A DNA stretch of 64,000 bases from Dermatophagoides farinae (lineage: Eukaryota; Arthropoda; Arachnida; Sarcoptiformes; Pyroglyphidae). Under the pieces are notes generated by a model. That model did not search any database. It was not told where the DNA came from and saw only the letters and a program-made list of their open reading frames with translations. The stretch lies in NCBI RefSeq assembly GCF_024713945.1, contig NC_134681.1:434001-498000 (forward strand), in the 5' to 3' direction. Position 1 is the first letter of the stretch; each line of letters begins with the position of its first letter. Positions 23,401 through 36,800 of the stretch are shown piece by piece. Both the position numbers and the translations under genes were made by a program.

Positions 23401-26400
23401 CAACAACAGCAACAACAACAACAACAGCAACAACAACAAAACCAATGCATCAGCAGCATGTTCATCAATTAATTACTACCGGAACTGGTAGTATGATGAC
23501 AGATACGATGAATTCATTATCACAACAGCAGCTACAGCAGCTGCAGCAACAGCAACCAACACAATTAACAATGATGGTTCAACAAAATGGTAAGTGTAAA
23601 TGACGAATTTCATTTTCATTTCATTTTTTTTTTCGTTCATGTTCTAGTTTGTTGTTTAAATTTAAAAAAAAAAAATTTTTTTCTCGTAGAAATTTTAGTC
23701 CATCTTAATAGTGAGATAGAATTTACAAAGCATTAAAACAAAGAAATTTTTTTTTCATTTTTCGATTGCTATATATAACCGAATATATTATCGTTGCAGT
23801 TTTATTCCGTTTCATTTTATTTCATTTCATTTCATTTCATTTTTTTTCTCGTAATCATCAGAATTATATATAATTACGCTTTTGATTGCTTTTTTTTTAG
23901 TTTTCGTTTTCAATAATTTTTTTCTTTTCTTCACTGGCTTTTTTTTCCCATTTAGCAATGAGAAAAAAAACAAACGAACAAACCGTAGTACAATTTGCAA
24001 TCAACTTCATAGATGTAGAATATAAATATATTATATTAATTGATTAATTACGTTGTATATGTGTAATGATTTGTTGAGCATATAGAAAAAAAAATGTTTT
24101 TTTTTCCATTGAAATTCTTTTTTTCAGCTTGTGTGTGCGTGTGCGTTTGTGTTTGCGTTTACGTTTACGTTCGTACGTAAGTCTGTGCAATCGTGTGTTC
24201 TAATTAATTTGAATCAAATTAGATTGTACAAATTTTTTCTTTTGATCATTTACAATTACATCCAGTAGCAATTCCATTATTTCCATGGTCAATAATTTTT
24301 CAGTATAAAATTCTTTTTCATGTTTTTTTTTGATGAAAACACATTTGTATTTGTGATTCTGTGTCTCTGTGTCTGACTATCTGTGCATATCATATCACAT
24401 GATCGATAATGAAAATTTTGTGAAAAAGAAATTCTGGATGAGAATTAGACAAACAAAAAATAGATAAAATTCCATAATATAACATGAGATAATTAACAAT
24501 ATTATATATAGTATATACATTACTAATCAGCACAATAGGAAAAAAAACATAACACCATTCATTATTCATTTGATAATCTTTTACACATGAAAAAATTTTT
24601 TTTTCATTTTGTTTCACCCATAAAAAATGGCTTTCTATTCACACAATTTTATTTGAGAAAATATTTGCACCTGCTGATGTGTGTGTCTCTGTGTGTGTGA
24701 GTTTGCTCATATATGTCTTTTTTTCGGTGTTTGAATGCAAGAATCGAAATCTTTTTTTTTCTCTTTCTCCCAAAAACAAAATGTCAGAATCATAATTATC
24801 TTGTCGAATAATTTTTATTATTCCATTATATTCTTTATATATTCTATCTCTGTCTCTTTTTTTTCTGTCCAATCCAATTACAATAATTAGCATATGAATC
24901 TGGTCAATCATCAAACGATAACAACAATATTAATAATAATAATAACAATGACAGCAACAATAATACTAATAATAATAATAATAATTTAAATGAACTTGAT
25001 GAATATGGTTATTTAAATTTTGAAATCGATGAAGAATATGAAAGACAAGGTGAGTATGATGACGACGATGATGAATTCGATGAAGATGAAGAGGATGATG
25101 ATGATGATGATTATAATATGGTTATGATAATGAGCCAACAACAACAACAACAACAGCAACCATTCGGGAATATGTTTGGAAATAAATTTCATCAACGGCC
25201 ATTATCTGGCCGTAATCGTATAGAATTCAATAATAATAGTAATAATCGTAATAGTGGAGGTAATGTAACAACAATAGCTTCTCTATCTAGAGGTATAAAT
25301 CATCAAAAAATATCACCATTTCATCATCAATATTCACAATATCATTGTGGTGGTAGTATGATGAATAATCAAGTTTATACAATACCAGAAGAAGATGAAG
25401 AACAACTTGATCAACAATCACAACATGATGTTGATAATCGATTGAGTCCATTCAATGATTCATCATCACCATCATCGCCACAATCTCAACAACAACAGCA
25501 AGAACAACAACAGCAGCAACAACAACAACAACAACGTAGTCCAAAAACATTGTCCACATTAAGTCCAAATCAACGTGTTCATCAACAACAAGATAGAAGA
25601 CAAAGTATAAGTATAATGAGTGGTCTAGTTGGTGGTATAACAAATCGATTTCAAAATCAACGAACAAATATTATAAATAATGATTTACAACAGAAAACTT
25701 CGTCGTCATCATTACCATACAAAGGTCGTAATAATCGTTCCAATTCTGAGCCATTTTTAATATTGAATGATTCAATGATGTTTCGAAAACGAGGTAATTC
25801 AACAATAAATCTTTCAGCAACAAAAAAAATCAATCAATCAATCAATATTTTTTGCACTTCACAATCACATTCCATTTGTTTTTACGAATGCTGTTAATCA
25901 GCAATTGTAAAAAAAAGAAAGAATTCATTTGAGGAAAAAATTAATAACAAAAACAAGACAAATGCTACCACCAAAAATGAAATGAAATGAAACCCAAATC
26001 AATCGTTCCGGACATGTGCCTTCGTTCAATTCTTAAACTCCAAATATCTCTCTCCAATATTCATTTTCACAACCGCTTCCAAATATTCCAAATATTCTCA
26101 TTCCTGTTATAATGTTCTAAATCTCTTCCAAAAAAAAAATCAAAAATTTTTGCTCTTTCTCTCTCTATATATATTTGTTGTCTGTCCTCTCTATATCGCT
26201 ATATGTCAAATTTTGCTATTTTGCTTTCTCCATTCACCTTTTCAATCTGTTCCATTCGATCATGATGATGATGAAATTGATGATGAAAATTCACCATATT
26301 AAATCCTCGTTGAATATATCTCTCTGTGTCTGTTTTATCCATTATCAATATATTTTTCATCCATTCCCGATTGTTGCTTGTTGTTGTCGTTTCTAATGGC

Positions 26401-27705
26401 ATTTACCATCCAGAATTGGAATTTTTTTTTTTTTTTTTTTTGGTTTTTGGTTTTTTTTCTCTCAAAATTCCTAAATCTTACTTATTATATATAAATCCAA
26501 TTTGATTATTGTCCTAAATGACTTTTGATGTTTTTTTCATTATTACATACGTGTTTTTTGTGTTGTGTGTGTGTTTGGCGTGGGTGTGTGTGTGTGTGTG
26601 TTTTTATTCACAAAACCTAAAATATCAACCTGAAATTTATTATTATTATAATATCTAGCACAACAACAACAACAATAATAATAACTATATATCAATAGTG
26701 TAGATTTCGATAATTGAATTTTTATCTGTTTGTTTGTTTCTTATTTATTATATATGTTATTTAATTTTAATGATGTTGTAATCATTTCCGTTTGGAATTA
26801 ATGTCTGTATATTTTATTTGTGTGCGTGTGTGTGTGTGTGGGTGGGTGGAAGTAATGAGCGTCTGTTTATTATTCTTTATATATACAGAATTATTTTTCT
26901 CAATTCTTTTACTATCGTGTGATTTGTAATATAAATTCGTATGTGTGTGTGTGTGAGAGAGAGAAAAAGTGCCCATTTTAGAAACTAAATTGCAAATTTT
27001 TTTCTTTCTTCATATTCTCAATTCAAATCAATTCATTCGACTAACAGTAGAATAAGAATAAATATGATAAACAGCTTATAATAATAACAAGTCCTAGTTG
27101 TTGTGAATGAAACATGCAAAAACAAAACAAAACAAACATATGTGTGTGAAATGCAAATGTGTGAATATTAGGAATTTAATGCTAACCTCTAATCTAATAT
27201 TATATAACTAAATATAATACATGATGCATCTTGATTTTCATTTTTGTTGCATGTTTTTGTTTTGTTGCATGTTGTTGAAAAACACGTAAAATGTAATGTT
27301 GATGTGATGTGATGTGATGTTTTTTTTTGTTCTGAATCAAAATCTTTTTCATTGATTTTTTGATTGATTAATCTGAAAAAAAATTTTTTTCTTTCTCGCT
27401 CCTATCATTGTTGTATGATCACATTTGATACCTTCATCTTTTTCTTTTTCTTTTTCTTGTAAACGACATCCATTTTATTATTGATTATTATTTTGTTCGC
27501 TAATTTATTGTTCATTTTTTTCCATACAATTTTCCTTTTATTCTCTATCTCCTCCATTTATATTTTATATATATATTTTATTTCCATAAAAAATATCCAT
27601 GTGAATGAATGAAAAAAACACGCTGAATCAATATCAATATATAATAAAAATATGAACTAAACAAAATCAAAGTTCCGGGAACTCAAGCAGGTAATCAGCA
27701 GCAGC

Positions 27706-27736
<31 letters not shown>

Positions 27737-30700
27737 GCCACAACAGCAAACATTTGATATGAACAATCCATCAATGTCGATGATGATAACATCACAGCAA
27801 TCAAAACAACAAGATCAACAAAATATGGCTAATATGAGTCTTAAAATGAATTCTCAACAACAACAACAACAACATCCACCGCAATCAAATATGTCGATAA
27901 TGGGAACACAAATGGATGATACACAACAACAGCAACAACAATTGTTGAATAATTTCAATCGTATGGATATGGATCAATCTACAATGTATCTATTGCAACA
28001 AGATATATCGATGGCGAATCCATTGCTATCACAACAACAACAACAGCAACATTCAAATCAAATGTCAATGATGGCTGGTATGAATCCAGCAATACAATCA
28101 CAATCAGGATTTTCTCACCAACATGATCAGAAAATGGACAGTCGATTTATGAATAAAACAATGTTTCAATCACAACAACAACAGCCTAATTTGATGCAAT
28201 CGATGAATAATAGTTTTACTGGTTGTAGTAATCAAACTACTGATCCATTTATGCAACAAAATTCAAATCGACAAATTTCACAACAAAAACAACAATATCA
28301 ACAATCATCTATAGGACAAATAAATCAGAATTCAACTGGAACCGGTAGCAATGTAACATATGGCATGTCATCATCATTAAATGCTGGCGGCCAACAACAA
28401 ATAAATCAGCAAAATGAATTGTTTGGTTCAATGTCCAAATCAATGATTAATAATCAATCACAGCAGCAGGAACTACCACTGCCATTATCATCATCATCAA
28501 TGATCAATAGTACAATGCATCGTTCAATGCCCTTATACAATATGGCTGGCCAATTACAGCAACAACCACCGAAAATTGTCGATAATAATAATAGTGGACA
28601 AATAGATTTTCATCATTCTCTTATTTCATCATCCGCACAACAACAACATCATGGAATAACGATGAATCGTTTGAATCAATCGACAACACAATCTAGAGAG
28701 TATCAACAACAGAATCATCAATTAAAACAACAGCAAATGGCAGCAACATCATTGGATCAACAACAAGGAGGATGGCAACATTCTACAGAATTATCTCCCA
28801 TTTTAGATGTTTCACCATCGATCGAAGCTGCTGAAGCTCAGGAAATTCTTGAAAGACGTCGTAATACAGTATGTGATTTTGTCATAATTTTTTTTTAAAT
28901 ATATTAGCATTTATATTCAATTTTTCATGATATTGATCCAATATAATACTAATACTAATATATAATGATAATCTAATGATAAACAGTTTCAAACAACTGC
29001 TCGAAATACAACCACCAATCTAAGAAATGATATGACCAGTATTAGCGGAATGATTGATGACTTTAATCGAGCGATCGAAACATTAAGTTTGAATCAAAGC
29101 GGCAGCAGAATCGACATCAACAACAGTATTGGTAGTAGTGGTAATAATAAAAATAATCAAACTAGAATCGATGGTGGCACGAATAAACAACTGAACAAAT
29201 TTAGCTTGTCATCATCATCATATCAGAGCTCAAACAGTAATAATAATAATAATAAATCAATGTTGACAAGAAGAGCTAGTACCGGAACAGCTGAAATGAA
29301 TTATGATCAATATCATCCAATTATTGGTAGTGGAAAACAGAATCGTATTATACCGAACATTTCTTTGACAAACAATGCTGATGATATGAAAAAAATTGAT
29401 TCAACATTGACCCGTACATCATCAGTGTCAACAACAACAACAACAACAACAACAACGACAACGACAACGACAACAAGCAAAACGGGAATAAACACAACTG
29501 GAAATATTCTGAATACATCTACCGACTTGGAATCACTAAAACAACAGAAAACATTATTGGCAACAAATACACAGATCGAACAACATTTACAGAAACAGCA
29601 ACAAATCCTAATACAACAACAGCAGCAATTTTTGCAAATTCAGCTAGAACAACAACGATTACAGAATCAATTACAAGAAAAGAAGGCTCAATTGGAACGA
29701 CAACAACAGCATAAAACAAACAATGATAATGTTAATGCCAATAATCTAGGTCAAAAAAATAATTATAATAATAATGATAAAATGGTAACAAAATTAAGTG
29801 ATAAAAATCGTGAAATTGCCGTTAATACTGATGATCAATTGGTCAATAATAATAATAATCATCACCATCATCATCATCATCGTGGACAAACATCGATAGC
29901 TACAAAACAAACAACATTATTGTCAAAAAAAGATAAACAAGTTTCGACTATTTCAACACCACCTCCATCATCAAACGTAACGATTCAGCAACAATCATCG
30001 GCCATTGTAAATGTTCGGGCATTAGGTCCAATGGATCAATCATTAATTGATCAACGTGATACATCTCGATATCATCAACATCAACAACAACAACAAAGAA
30101 TTACATCTTCATCAATACAATCATCATCATCATCATCATTGCATCGTCGTTTGCCACATCCAACTGGTGATGATATACTAAATCAACAGCAACAACAGCA
30201 ATATGGCCAAACAAGTCGACCATCATCATCGATTACTACAACAAGCATATCGCAGCGTTCTGGTTCTCCTAAAATGACTACTCGTAAAATTAATCCAAAT
30301 ACTAGGATTACATCATCATCGGTTACATATCGTCCTACCAATGTGGCCATCAGTAGTACAGCAGCAGCAAATGTAAACACAAGCAAAAATACATCCGTTT
30401 CAAATGTTAGTTCCATATTGGCACAGAAAAAAGAATCATTTGTTGCTAATAAAGCATCAAAATTGTTTGGTTTACCTATCGGATGTGGAATACCCGCGTC
30501 TACATCAGCTAATGAACGGACTGCATTCAACACTTTAGGCTATTTAGATTTGGATACTAAAAATGTTTCATTTGAAATGAGTACAAGTGGTAAAAATAAA
30601 CGACGAAAACTTCCAGAAGTGCCAAAAGATGAAGAACCAATATCCTCAATGATTAACACGAAAAAACTTATTAAGGAAAAATTAAGTGGTAAGTACTATT

Positions 30701-33428
30701 GTTTCACTGATATTATTTGCATGAATCTAACAATGATAATAGGACGAAATCCATTGGCACGTAGTGCACCACCACTAAAATCATCATCATCATTAGATAG
30801 TTCATTCGGTATTGGCCTATTAGGTGATTCGATCGGTAGTTGTGGTGGTGGTGGTGGTGGTCAATCAATAGCACCACCACCTAGACCACAATCACCATAT
30901 TCATCAAATTCGGATATAACTCATTTTCTTGCCTCAACATATGGACGTCATCATTTATTGAAAAGTCCTACAAATACCGATATTGCCAAAGTGACTAATA
31001 AACAATATAGATCTGCATCCGAACATAATGCATCCAAATATGAACATCATCATCATCATGGTAGTAAAATAATGACATCGGCCAATTTTGCTAATGAAAT
31101 CAAAAATATTCAACAAAAAATTCTTGAAGAATTGAAAACTGGAGAATTAGCTAATTCATCGAATTTTCTGTTGAATAATAAAAAATCTAATTCAACGAAA
31201 ATTAATAATTTAACTGGTGTCAATACGATTGGTTCTGATTATCAAAGTTATCGAAGTTTATTAGACAATAGCTTATTGGATAATAATAGTCCTACGGCAG
31301 GATATATTCGTAATTATCATCTGTCAAGAAATATGAACAACTGGCGTAATACCTTGAATATGACAAATCGATATAATCGTAGCCATTATCCAGGTGCTGG
31401 TGTAAAGAATAATATTTTTAAATCATATGAATATGAATCATTGAATCCTGTTCGTTATGGTGATGATAAATATCGTCTTACACGTCCAATGTCATCAATT
31501 TTGTTTCATGAAAATTCTGCATCAGCTAACACAGCAAACGCCAGCTTTAGAGATCCATTATTACATGGAAATCAACGTACATTACAGGATCTATCGCCAT
31601 TACGATTTTCTCAATTGGTAAGAATTTTTTTTCCCAATTATTCAATTTATTAATTTGATTCAATTTTTATTTGACAGTCTAAACATCATTCTAAGTATGA
31701 CCGACTGAATTCATTATATCGCAAATATGATTTGGCTACGACTACCAGCCATTTACCATTCGATATGAATCGTTATGGCCAGAATCGTGATCTATACGGA
31801 ATCAATGATGGTATTAATAATCGTGATTTAAAAAATTCATATACCTCACGTTCATGGCATCCATCTCCATATGTTTCAGACGTATCAGATGATGAAGATT
31901 TTGATCAGGATCTTAGTGTTGAAGAAAAAACAGCTAAAGTTCGTGCTGAAATCAAACGACGTCGTCAACGTTTAGCCGATTCTGATCGTCTATATAGACA
32001 TTATTCATTTGATGATTATAATTTTCTCAATAATGAACGTTCATTATTAGATGATCCACTTGATTCATCATTCAACTATCTAATTTCACAATCATCCGAT
32101 CATTCTCATCATCATCATCATCACCAGCCTTTCTGTTATGATAAATACACTGGTTTAAATAATTATTCATTACTTGAATCTAAAGAAAAATATTACAGTG
32201 ATGAGTATGTTTATTTTTTAAATTGATTTTTTTTTTTTTTTGCTTAATGATTTCAACATTTCAATCGTAAATCATTTCCAATTTTTTTTGATCAATGGTC
32301 AGCCTTAATGCCAATTCACATAGTAATCATAAGGCTGGTCATTATTATAGTTCCTATCCTGATTATTCATTATCTTCATCAGTATCAAGACATCATCAAC
32401 AGAATCGTATGTATGATTCTCGATTAACTAATACCGGATATGGTCAACATGATGGTAATATAAACTGTATTGTATGATATTATTTACTGTTTGTTAATTA
32501 TTACATTTGGCTTATATACATCCATCAACAAATGACTAGATTTAAATTATCATCATATGAATCCATATGGCGCATCATCGATGCCATTATTGACTGAACC
32601 ACAACAACCAGTAAATTATCGTACAAGAAAAACAATGGATGATTTTGGTATCAATAATGGTTAGTTTTTTGTTCAAAATATATAAAACAAAACTTTTATT
32701 CATATATATATTCATTTTAAATAGGCTATCGTAATACTGGATATGATAATACACATGTTAATGAATCGTATAATTATATGCGAAGTTCGCCAAAAAAAAC
32801 TCAAGTATTCCGGTGATATTCATTAAATCATATGGGCCAAATCGATTAATATTATCGTTTCTGTGATCTATCTTGTTTTACTCTATTCTTCTCTTCTATC
32901 TCTGATATTATATTATTATTATTGAAATTAGTTCGCGCCAAATTCCACACGTAATCCAAAATATCCATTTCCGATCAAACGAATATTGTTGACACAAGAT
33001 CCAAAAATACGTTCAATGGATGGTGAGTAAAAATTATGATTTTGTCATTTATTTTTTTTTATAATAAAAAAAAAATTATTTATTAATATAAATAACCCAA
33101 TATATTTGTGTCAATATAAGTGTTATATAACCACAAAAAAAACCTTTTACTTGCATGTTTTTGTTTTTGATTGTTTTGATTGTTTTGAATTTGATTCATT
33201 TAGTCTAGACTCTAGAGTTTAGTTTCAGTTTCATCTTTAAATATTCATATTCATATCAAATGAATTAATAAGTAGTTTAGACTTTGATTTTAGCTTTTTC
33301 TTTCTAAAAAAAAATTAATTCCATAGCTATTTTTGTTTGTTTGTTTGAGAGAGTTGCTTTTTGAACAACGAAAAAAAACTAGAATGTTTCTTATTCTTTA
33401 TAATTTATCATTATTATTTCAATCTCTC

Positions 33429-33475
<47 letters not shown>

Positions 33476-34822
33476 GTTTGTTGTCTGTTCTGTTGATTTA
33501 TCCAATTATCCAATCCTTTCACAGTCCTCAATTATTAGAATGAAAAAAAATAAATAAATAAACAGAATTTACAATACAAAAACCAAAAAAAAAAAAAAAA
33601 AAAAAAAACAAAACAAAAAATAGATACTCGAACAAATTCAAACAAACTTATTTGATTCTCATGATTCGTTCTCTTCTCTCCACCAATCAAAACAAAAAAA
33701 AATCGAATAAAAATGAATTGAAAAAAAAACATTTAACGACAACTTTCAATATGGCGATATCCAATTATATAATAATATATAATGATGATGAATATGAATT
33801 CAAAACCAAACAACATGTAAACCAAAAATGAATCATTTGTGTTTTTATTGTCGATTGATTTGTTTTTCTATGTTCGTGGTTTTTACAAAAAAAAACAAAT
33901 TCTTTGATCAAAATGAAAACAAAACAATTAACATTAGGCGATGGTCTTGGATTAAAAGTAATCGGTGGAAGAGATATACCCGGTACTAATATGATTGGAG
34001 CTTATATTGTGAAAATTCATCCAAATCTATCAATGAATGGAGAGATACGTGAAGGTAATTCTTATTTTTTTTCTTTTAATTTTTATCAAATGATTATTCT
34101 ACATTTTGAATTATACAGGAATGCAAGTAATCGAATGGAATGGAATACCATTGACTGGTATTTCACATGATGAAGTATCACGTATTATTGCCAATCAAAT
34201 TGGCGATGAAATCGAGGTCGTCATCCGTACTGATATTAATCTATTACAAGATCAATATGGCCATTATAATAATAGTAGTAATAGTAATATGGCCCCAGGT
34301 CCTCATCCTGGTTATTATGGACCACAGAGTTATGGTTATGGACCACCACTACCACCACCTGATAGTGGTTATGGTCCACCACCTGGTCCGTCGCTACCAT
34401 CAACTTCACATCCTTCTTGTTATCCAAACACTGGTTATGGTCAGCCACAATCGATGAATATTCATCAAAATACGAAACCACCGCCATTATCATCATCACA
34501 ACCACAAGTGATTCTTCAACACAATCATCCAGTGGATGAAAACTATCCAACGGTCTTTGATCAATATGGAAATCGTGTTCCACCGCCACTACCACCACCT
34601 TCTGTGCTTCCGATTTCTACTGGACCACCGTTACCGCTTCAAACAGTTACACATCCTCATTCAAATATAATTGGTGGTGTACCAATGGCAGGACCGCCAC
34701 ATCATCAACAACAACATCCGATACCACCGCCACCACCACCAATGCAACCACCACAAGGAACAATGATACCACCACAGTCATCAATGCATCATCCACCACC
34801 ACCACCATCACGCCCATATTGA
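17479..34822 (+). CDS. Fife: Fife-like presynaptic scaffold (Piccolo/RIM homologue)
   Basis: Active-zone scaffold that organises synaptic vesicle release. Coding segments: 17479-18263, 21977-22373, 22476-23589, 24891-25793, 27673-28868, 28987-30688, 30743-31617, 31678-32204, 32303-32454, 32540-32659, 32725-32804, 32932-33022, 33938-34054, 34119-34822. They total 8763 nt and stay in frame (2920 residues plus stop). The start MGNEES matches the N-myristoylation start of Piccolo and Bassoon. LSGLTEEEKQMIQSVMAR (about 174-191) precedes a RIM/Piccolo-type zinc finger with four Cys pairs (Cys360/363, 375/378, 383/386, 398/401). Then come long Gln/Asn-rich tracts, a basic helix AEIKRRRQRL, and a PDZ domain (about 2629-2720) led by PFPIKRILL with a GLGL carboxylate loop. 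The protein ends in a Pro-rich tail. No C2 domain follows within the window, unlike fly Fife. Exon 4 may be alternatively spliced. Confidence 0.9.
18264..21976 (+). other. Intron 1 of the Fife-like gene
   Basis: A 3.7-kb intron with donor GTAAGT after codon 261 (phase 2) and acceptor TTACAG. It contains a perfect CRE-type TGACGTCA at 18503-18510, several (TG)n runs (near 19238, 19634, 20159 and 20434), (GAT)n near 18780 and (ATTT)n near 20620. ORFs inside show no family resemblance. It is the largest intron of the gene and the natural place for intronic regulatory elements, but nothing proves one. Confidence 0.7.
23590..24890 (+). other. Intron 3 of the Fife-like gene
   Basis: A 1.3-kb phase-1 intron (donor GTAAGT, acceptor ATTAG). 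It contains (TTTCA)n near 23813-23840 and a GT-rich stretch near 24131-24180. No coding signal is seen. Confidence 0.65.
24891..25793 (+). other. Symmetric, possibly alternative exon of the Fife-like gene
   Basis: A 903-nt exon with phase 1 at both ends, so skipping keeps the frame. It encodes an Asn-rich start, an acidic Asp/Glu block and a Gln tract. An internal donor CAAG|GTGAGT at 25050 is also phase 1 and is a better consensus than the terminal GTAATT at 25794. A short form (24891-25049, 53 codons) is therefore possible. Confidence 0.6.
25794..27672 (+). other. Intron 4 of the Fife-like gene
   Basis: A 1.9-kb phase-1 intron with donor GTAATT and acceptor TCAAAG. It holds a T run at about 26420-26441, (TG)n near 26570-26601, 26821-26841 and 26941-26956, and short (CAA)n. 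No coding signal is seen. The acceptor lacks a good pyrimidine tract, so the 5' edge of exon 5 is less certain than the others. Confidence 0.55.
30689..30742 (+). other. 54-nt stop-free intron in the Fife-like gene
   Basis: Begins GTAAGT after TTAAGTG and ends GATAATAG before GACGAAATCC. It is 18 codons with no stop, so the flanking ORF reads straight through. Splicing gives EKLSGRNPLARSAPPL; retention inserts a Tyr/Cys/Ile-rich peptide unlike its Ser/Gln/Asn-rich surroundings. Confidence 0.8.
33023..33937 (+). other. Intron 11 of the Fife-like gene with a compound microsatellite
   Basis: A 915-nt phase-1 intron that splits the PDZ domain just before the GLGL loop (donor GTGAGT, acceptor ACATTAG). 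It contains (TCTG)n(TCTA)n at about 33430-33475 and an A run near 33583-33608. The in-frame ATG at 33913 lies in the intron and is not a start. Confidence 0.75.
33430..33475. repeat. (TCTG)n(TCTA)n compound microsatellite
   Basis: About seven TCTG copies followed by four TCTA copies, read directly. It lies inside a Fife intron. Confidence 0.92.
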
Positions 34823-36051
34823 TTCAAATCATTGATAAATTGAAAATTATAAAGAACCAAATTTAATTTTAAACCAAAAAAAAACCTTAGATTTTACGTC
34901 AAGTGCTTTATACCTATCTTTATCTTTTTCATTTATATTCTAGTCATCATGAATTGTTTTTTTTTTTGGAATTCTTATAGAATTTTCTTTTTTTTCTTTT
35001 TCTTTACTTTTGCCTGATTCGTGATGCTATTCATTATTATTGTTGTTTTGTTGTTTGATTCAGAATATTTTTTCCTTATTATTCATATAACGATTCTCTT
35101 ATTTTTTTTTCTTGAATTTTAAAAAAATTTATGTATCATAAGTAACACATTGAAAAAACATACAAAAAAGAAATCTGAATCATCACTATTATTATCATTA
35201 TTGTCATCATCTTCATTATATATCATTATTATTGTTGTTGTCATGATGATTTTAAAAATCACCAATTCTTTATTGATTGAATATTTTTTTTTGTTCATTG
35301 TCTAGAGTCTAGACACTTCATAGTCATTATCATTTTTTTTGATTGAGAATAGCCAGGTGTTTATTCATTATTATATCACTATATATAGATTATATATTCC
35401 ATTAAATTTAATGTATTTTTTATCGATAAAACACACACTCACACACACACACACACATCGATATACTGCTACACTAACAGAAAAAATTGTTTTCATAATT
35501 CAATTTTCTTTTTCACATTCTCTCTCTATATAAATGTTTCATTCTTTACTCTGCTGTTATAAAACTGGAATTCCAATGTTGTGTTTTTTCTTTTTTTTTT
35601 TCTCTCACTTTGAATTTGTGCTTATGTTTTCTCTACAAAAATATCCATGTCAATTATTGTGTCAGTGATCTAATTTATTCTTTGATTGATGAAATTTTTT
35701 TTTCTTTATCATTTCTGTTTTCGTAAATTTTGTTGTTTCCATCATCATCATCATCATCATCGTTGATCATAATTAATTCAAATTATGATGATGATGATAA
35801 TAATAATTCTTATTCCATTGTGGCTTGATATTTTTATGAGATGAAAAATTTTTTTTTGTTTGTTTGTTTCGTTGATATAAATCATTTTTGTTTTCAGAAA
35901 AATACAAACACACACACACACACACACAAACATTATTGATAAATTATTATTATTATTATTCAAAAAAATCTATAAATTATCATTTACAAATTCATTTAAT
36001 AAATAAACAAAATATAATTCACGTCCCACTTCCCGACAGTTATTTTCTTTG

Positions 36052-36083
<32 letters not shown>

Positions 36084-36800
36084 TCTATTTCTCAATTTAT
36101 CATAATCGTTTCAATGTTATATTTTCCTATATATATGAAAAAAAAATTCGATAATAATAATATTGATTATATTGATTGATATTATGAAACAAAGTGACAA
36201 AATCAATTTTTTTCTTCTTTATTCATTTGCATGTGGCCATTTTTTATATTATTATTATTATTATGTGAGTTTGGCCAGAGTATGACAACTTGTTGAATTT
36301 TATCATTCAACATGGCAAAAAAAAAATTGTTCAAATTGTGGCCGCCAGCATATAAATGGTACCTGAGAATAAATAATGGATAACACAACGCTCAATTCTG
36401 GTTTTCTTTGGTCAATAGTAGCGCTGTTTATGTATGTACGTGTGTGTGTGTGTCTGTGTGGCTATGCTACGACGATTACTATCGGATCGATGGTGGTGGT
36501 GGTTGTGTGTGTGTGTGTGTTATAGCCGTTGTAACAATGGTTATCACATATTTTTTTTTCCTTTATTTATGTTATATTTTAGCCATGACCAACAAATGTG
36601 ATAGCGCAACAATGTAGCCGATCTTGAGCAAGAATGTTTACCTTGTCTTTGTTTGTAAGTTTATCTGCAGAGTTTAAGTGTATGTGTCAAACGTATGTAT
36701 ACCGGCTTTCGATCTTATTGACTCGACAATATGTGATTATTTGACATTCCAAAGAAATGATCTGATTCGATCGATCGATATACCATAAATATTTCCAAAA
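34823..36800. other. 3' flank of the Fife-like gene and upstream region of Dispatched
   Basis: A 2-kb stretch with no C2-domain-like or other coding exon. The nearest clear plus-strand AATAAA pair is at 35998-36007, which would imply a 3' UTR of about 1.2 kb. It includes (CA)n near 35437-35455 and 35909-35928, (CT)n near 36053-36079, (TG)n near 36437-36452 and 36504-36520, and (CAT)n near 35741-35760. The Dispatched promoter must lie at its right end. Confidence 0.6.

Noticed and set aside
29313-30533. Minus-strand Val-rich ORFs opposite the Fife exon
   Set aside because: Antisense shadows of Gln/Thr/Ser codons in the real exon.
32805-32816. Stop codon after TTCCGG as the end of the Fife-like protein
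   Set aside because: A donor at 32805 splices to 32932 and continues into the PDZ domain in frame.
33904-33937. ATG at 33913 as the start of a separate short PDZ gene
   Set aside because: The upstream exon 32932-33022 joins in frame to 33938 and supplies the conserved PFPIKRILL lead, so this ATG is intronic.
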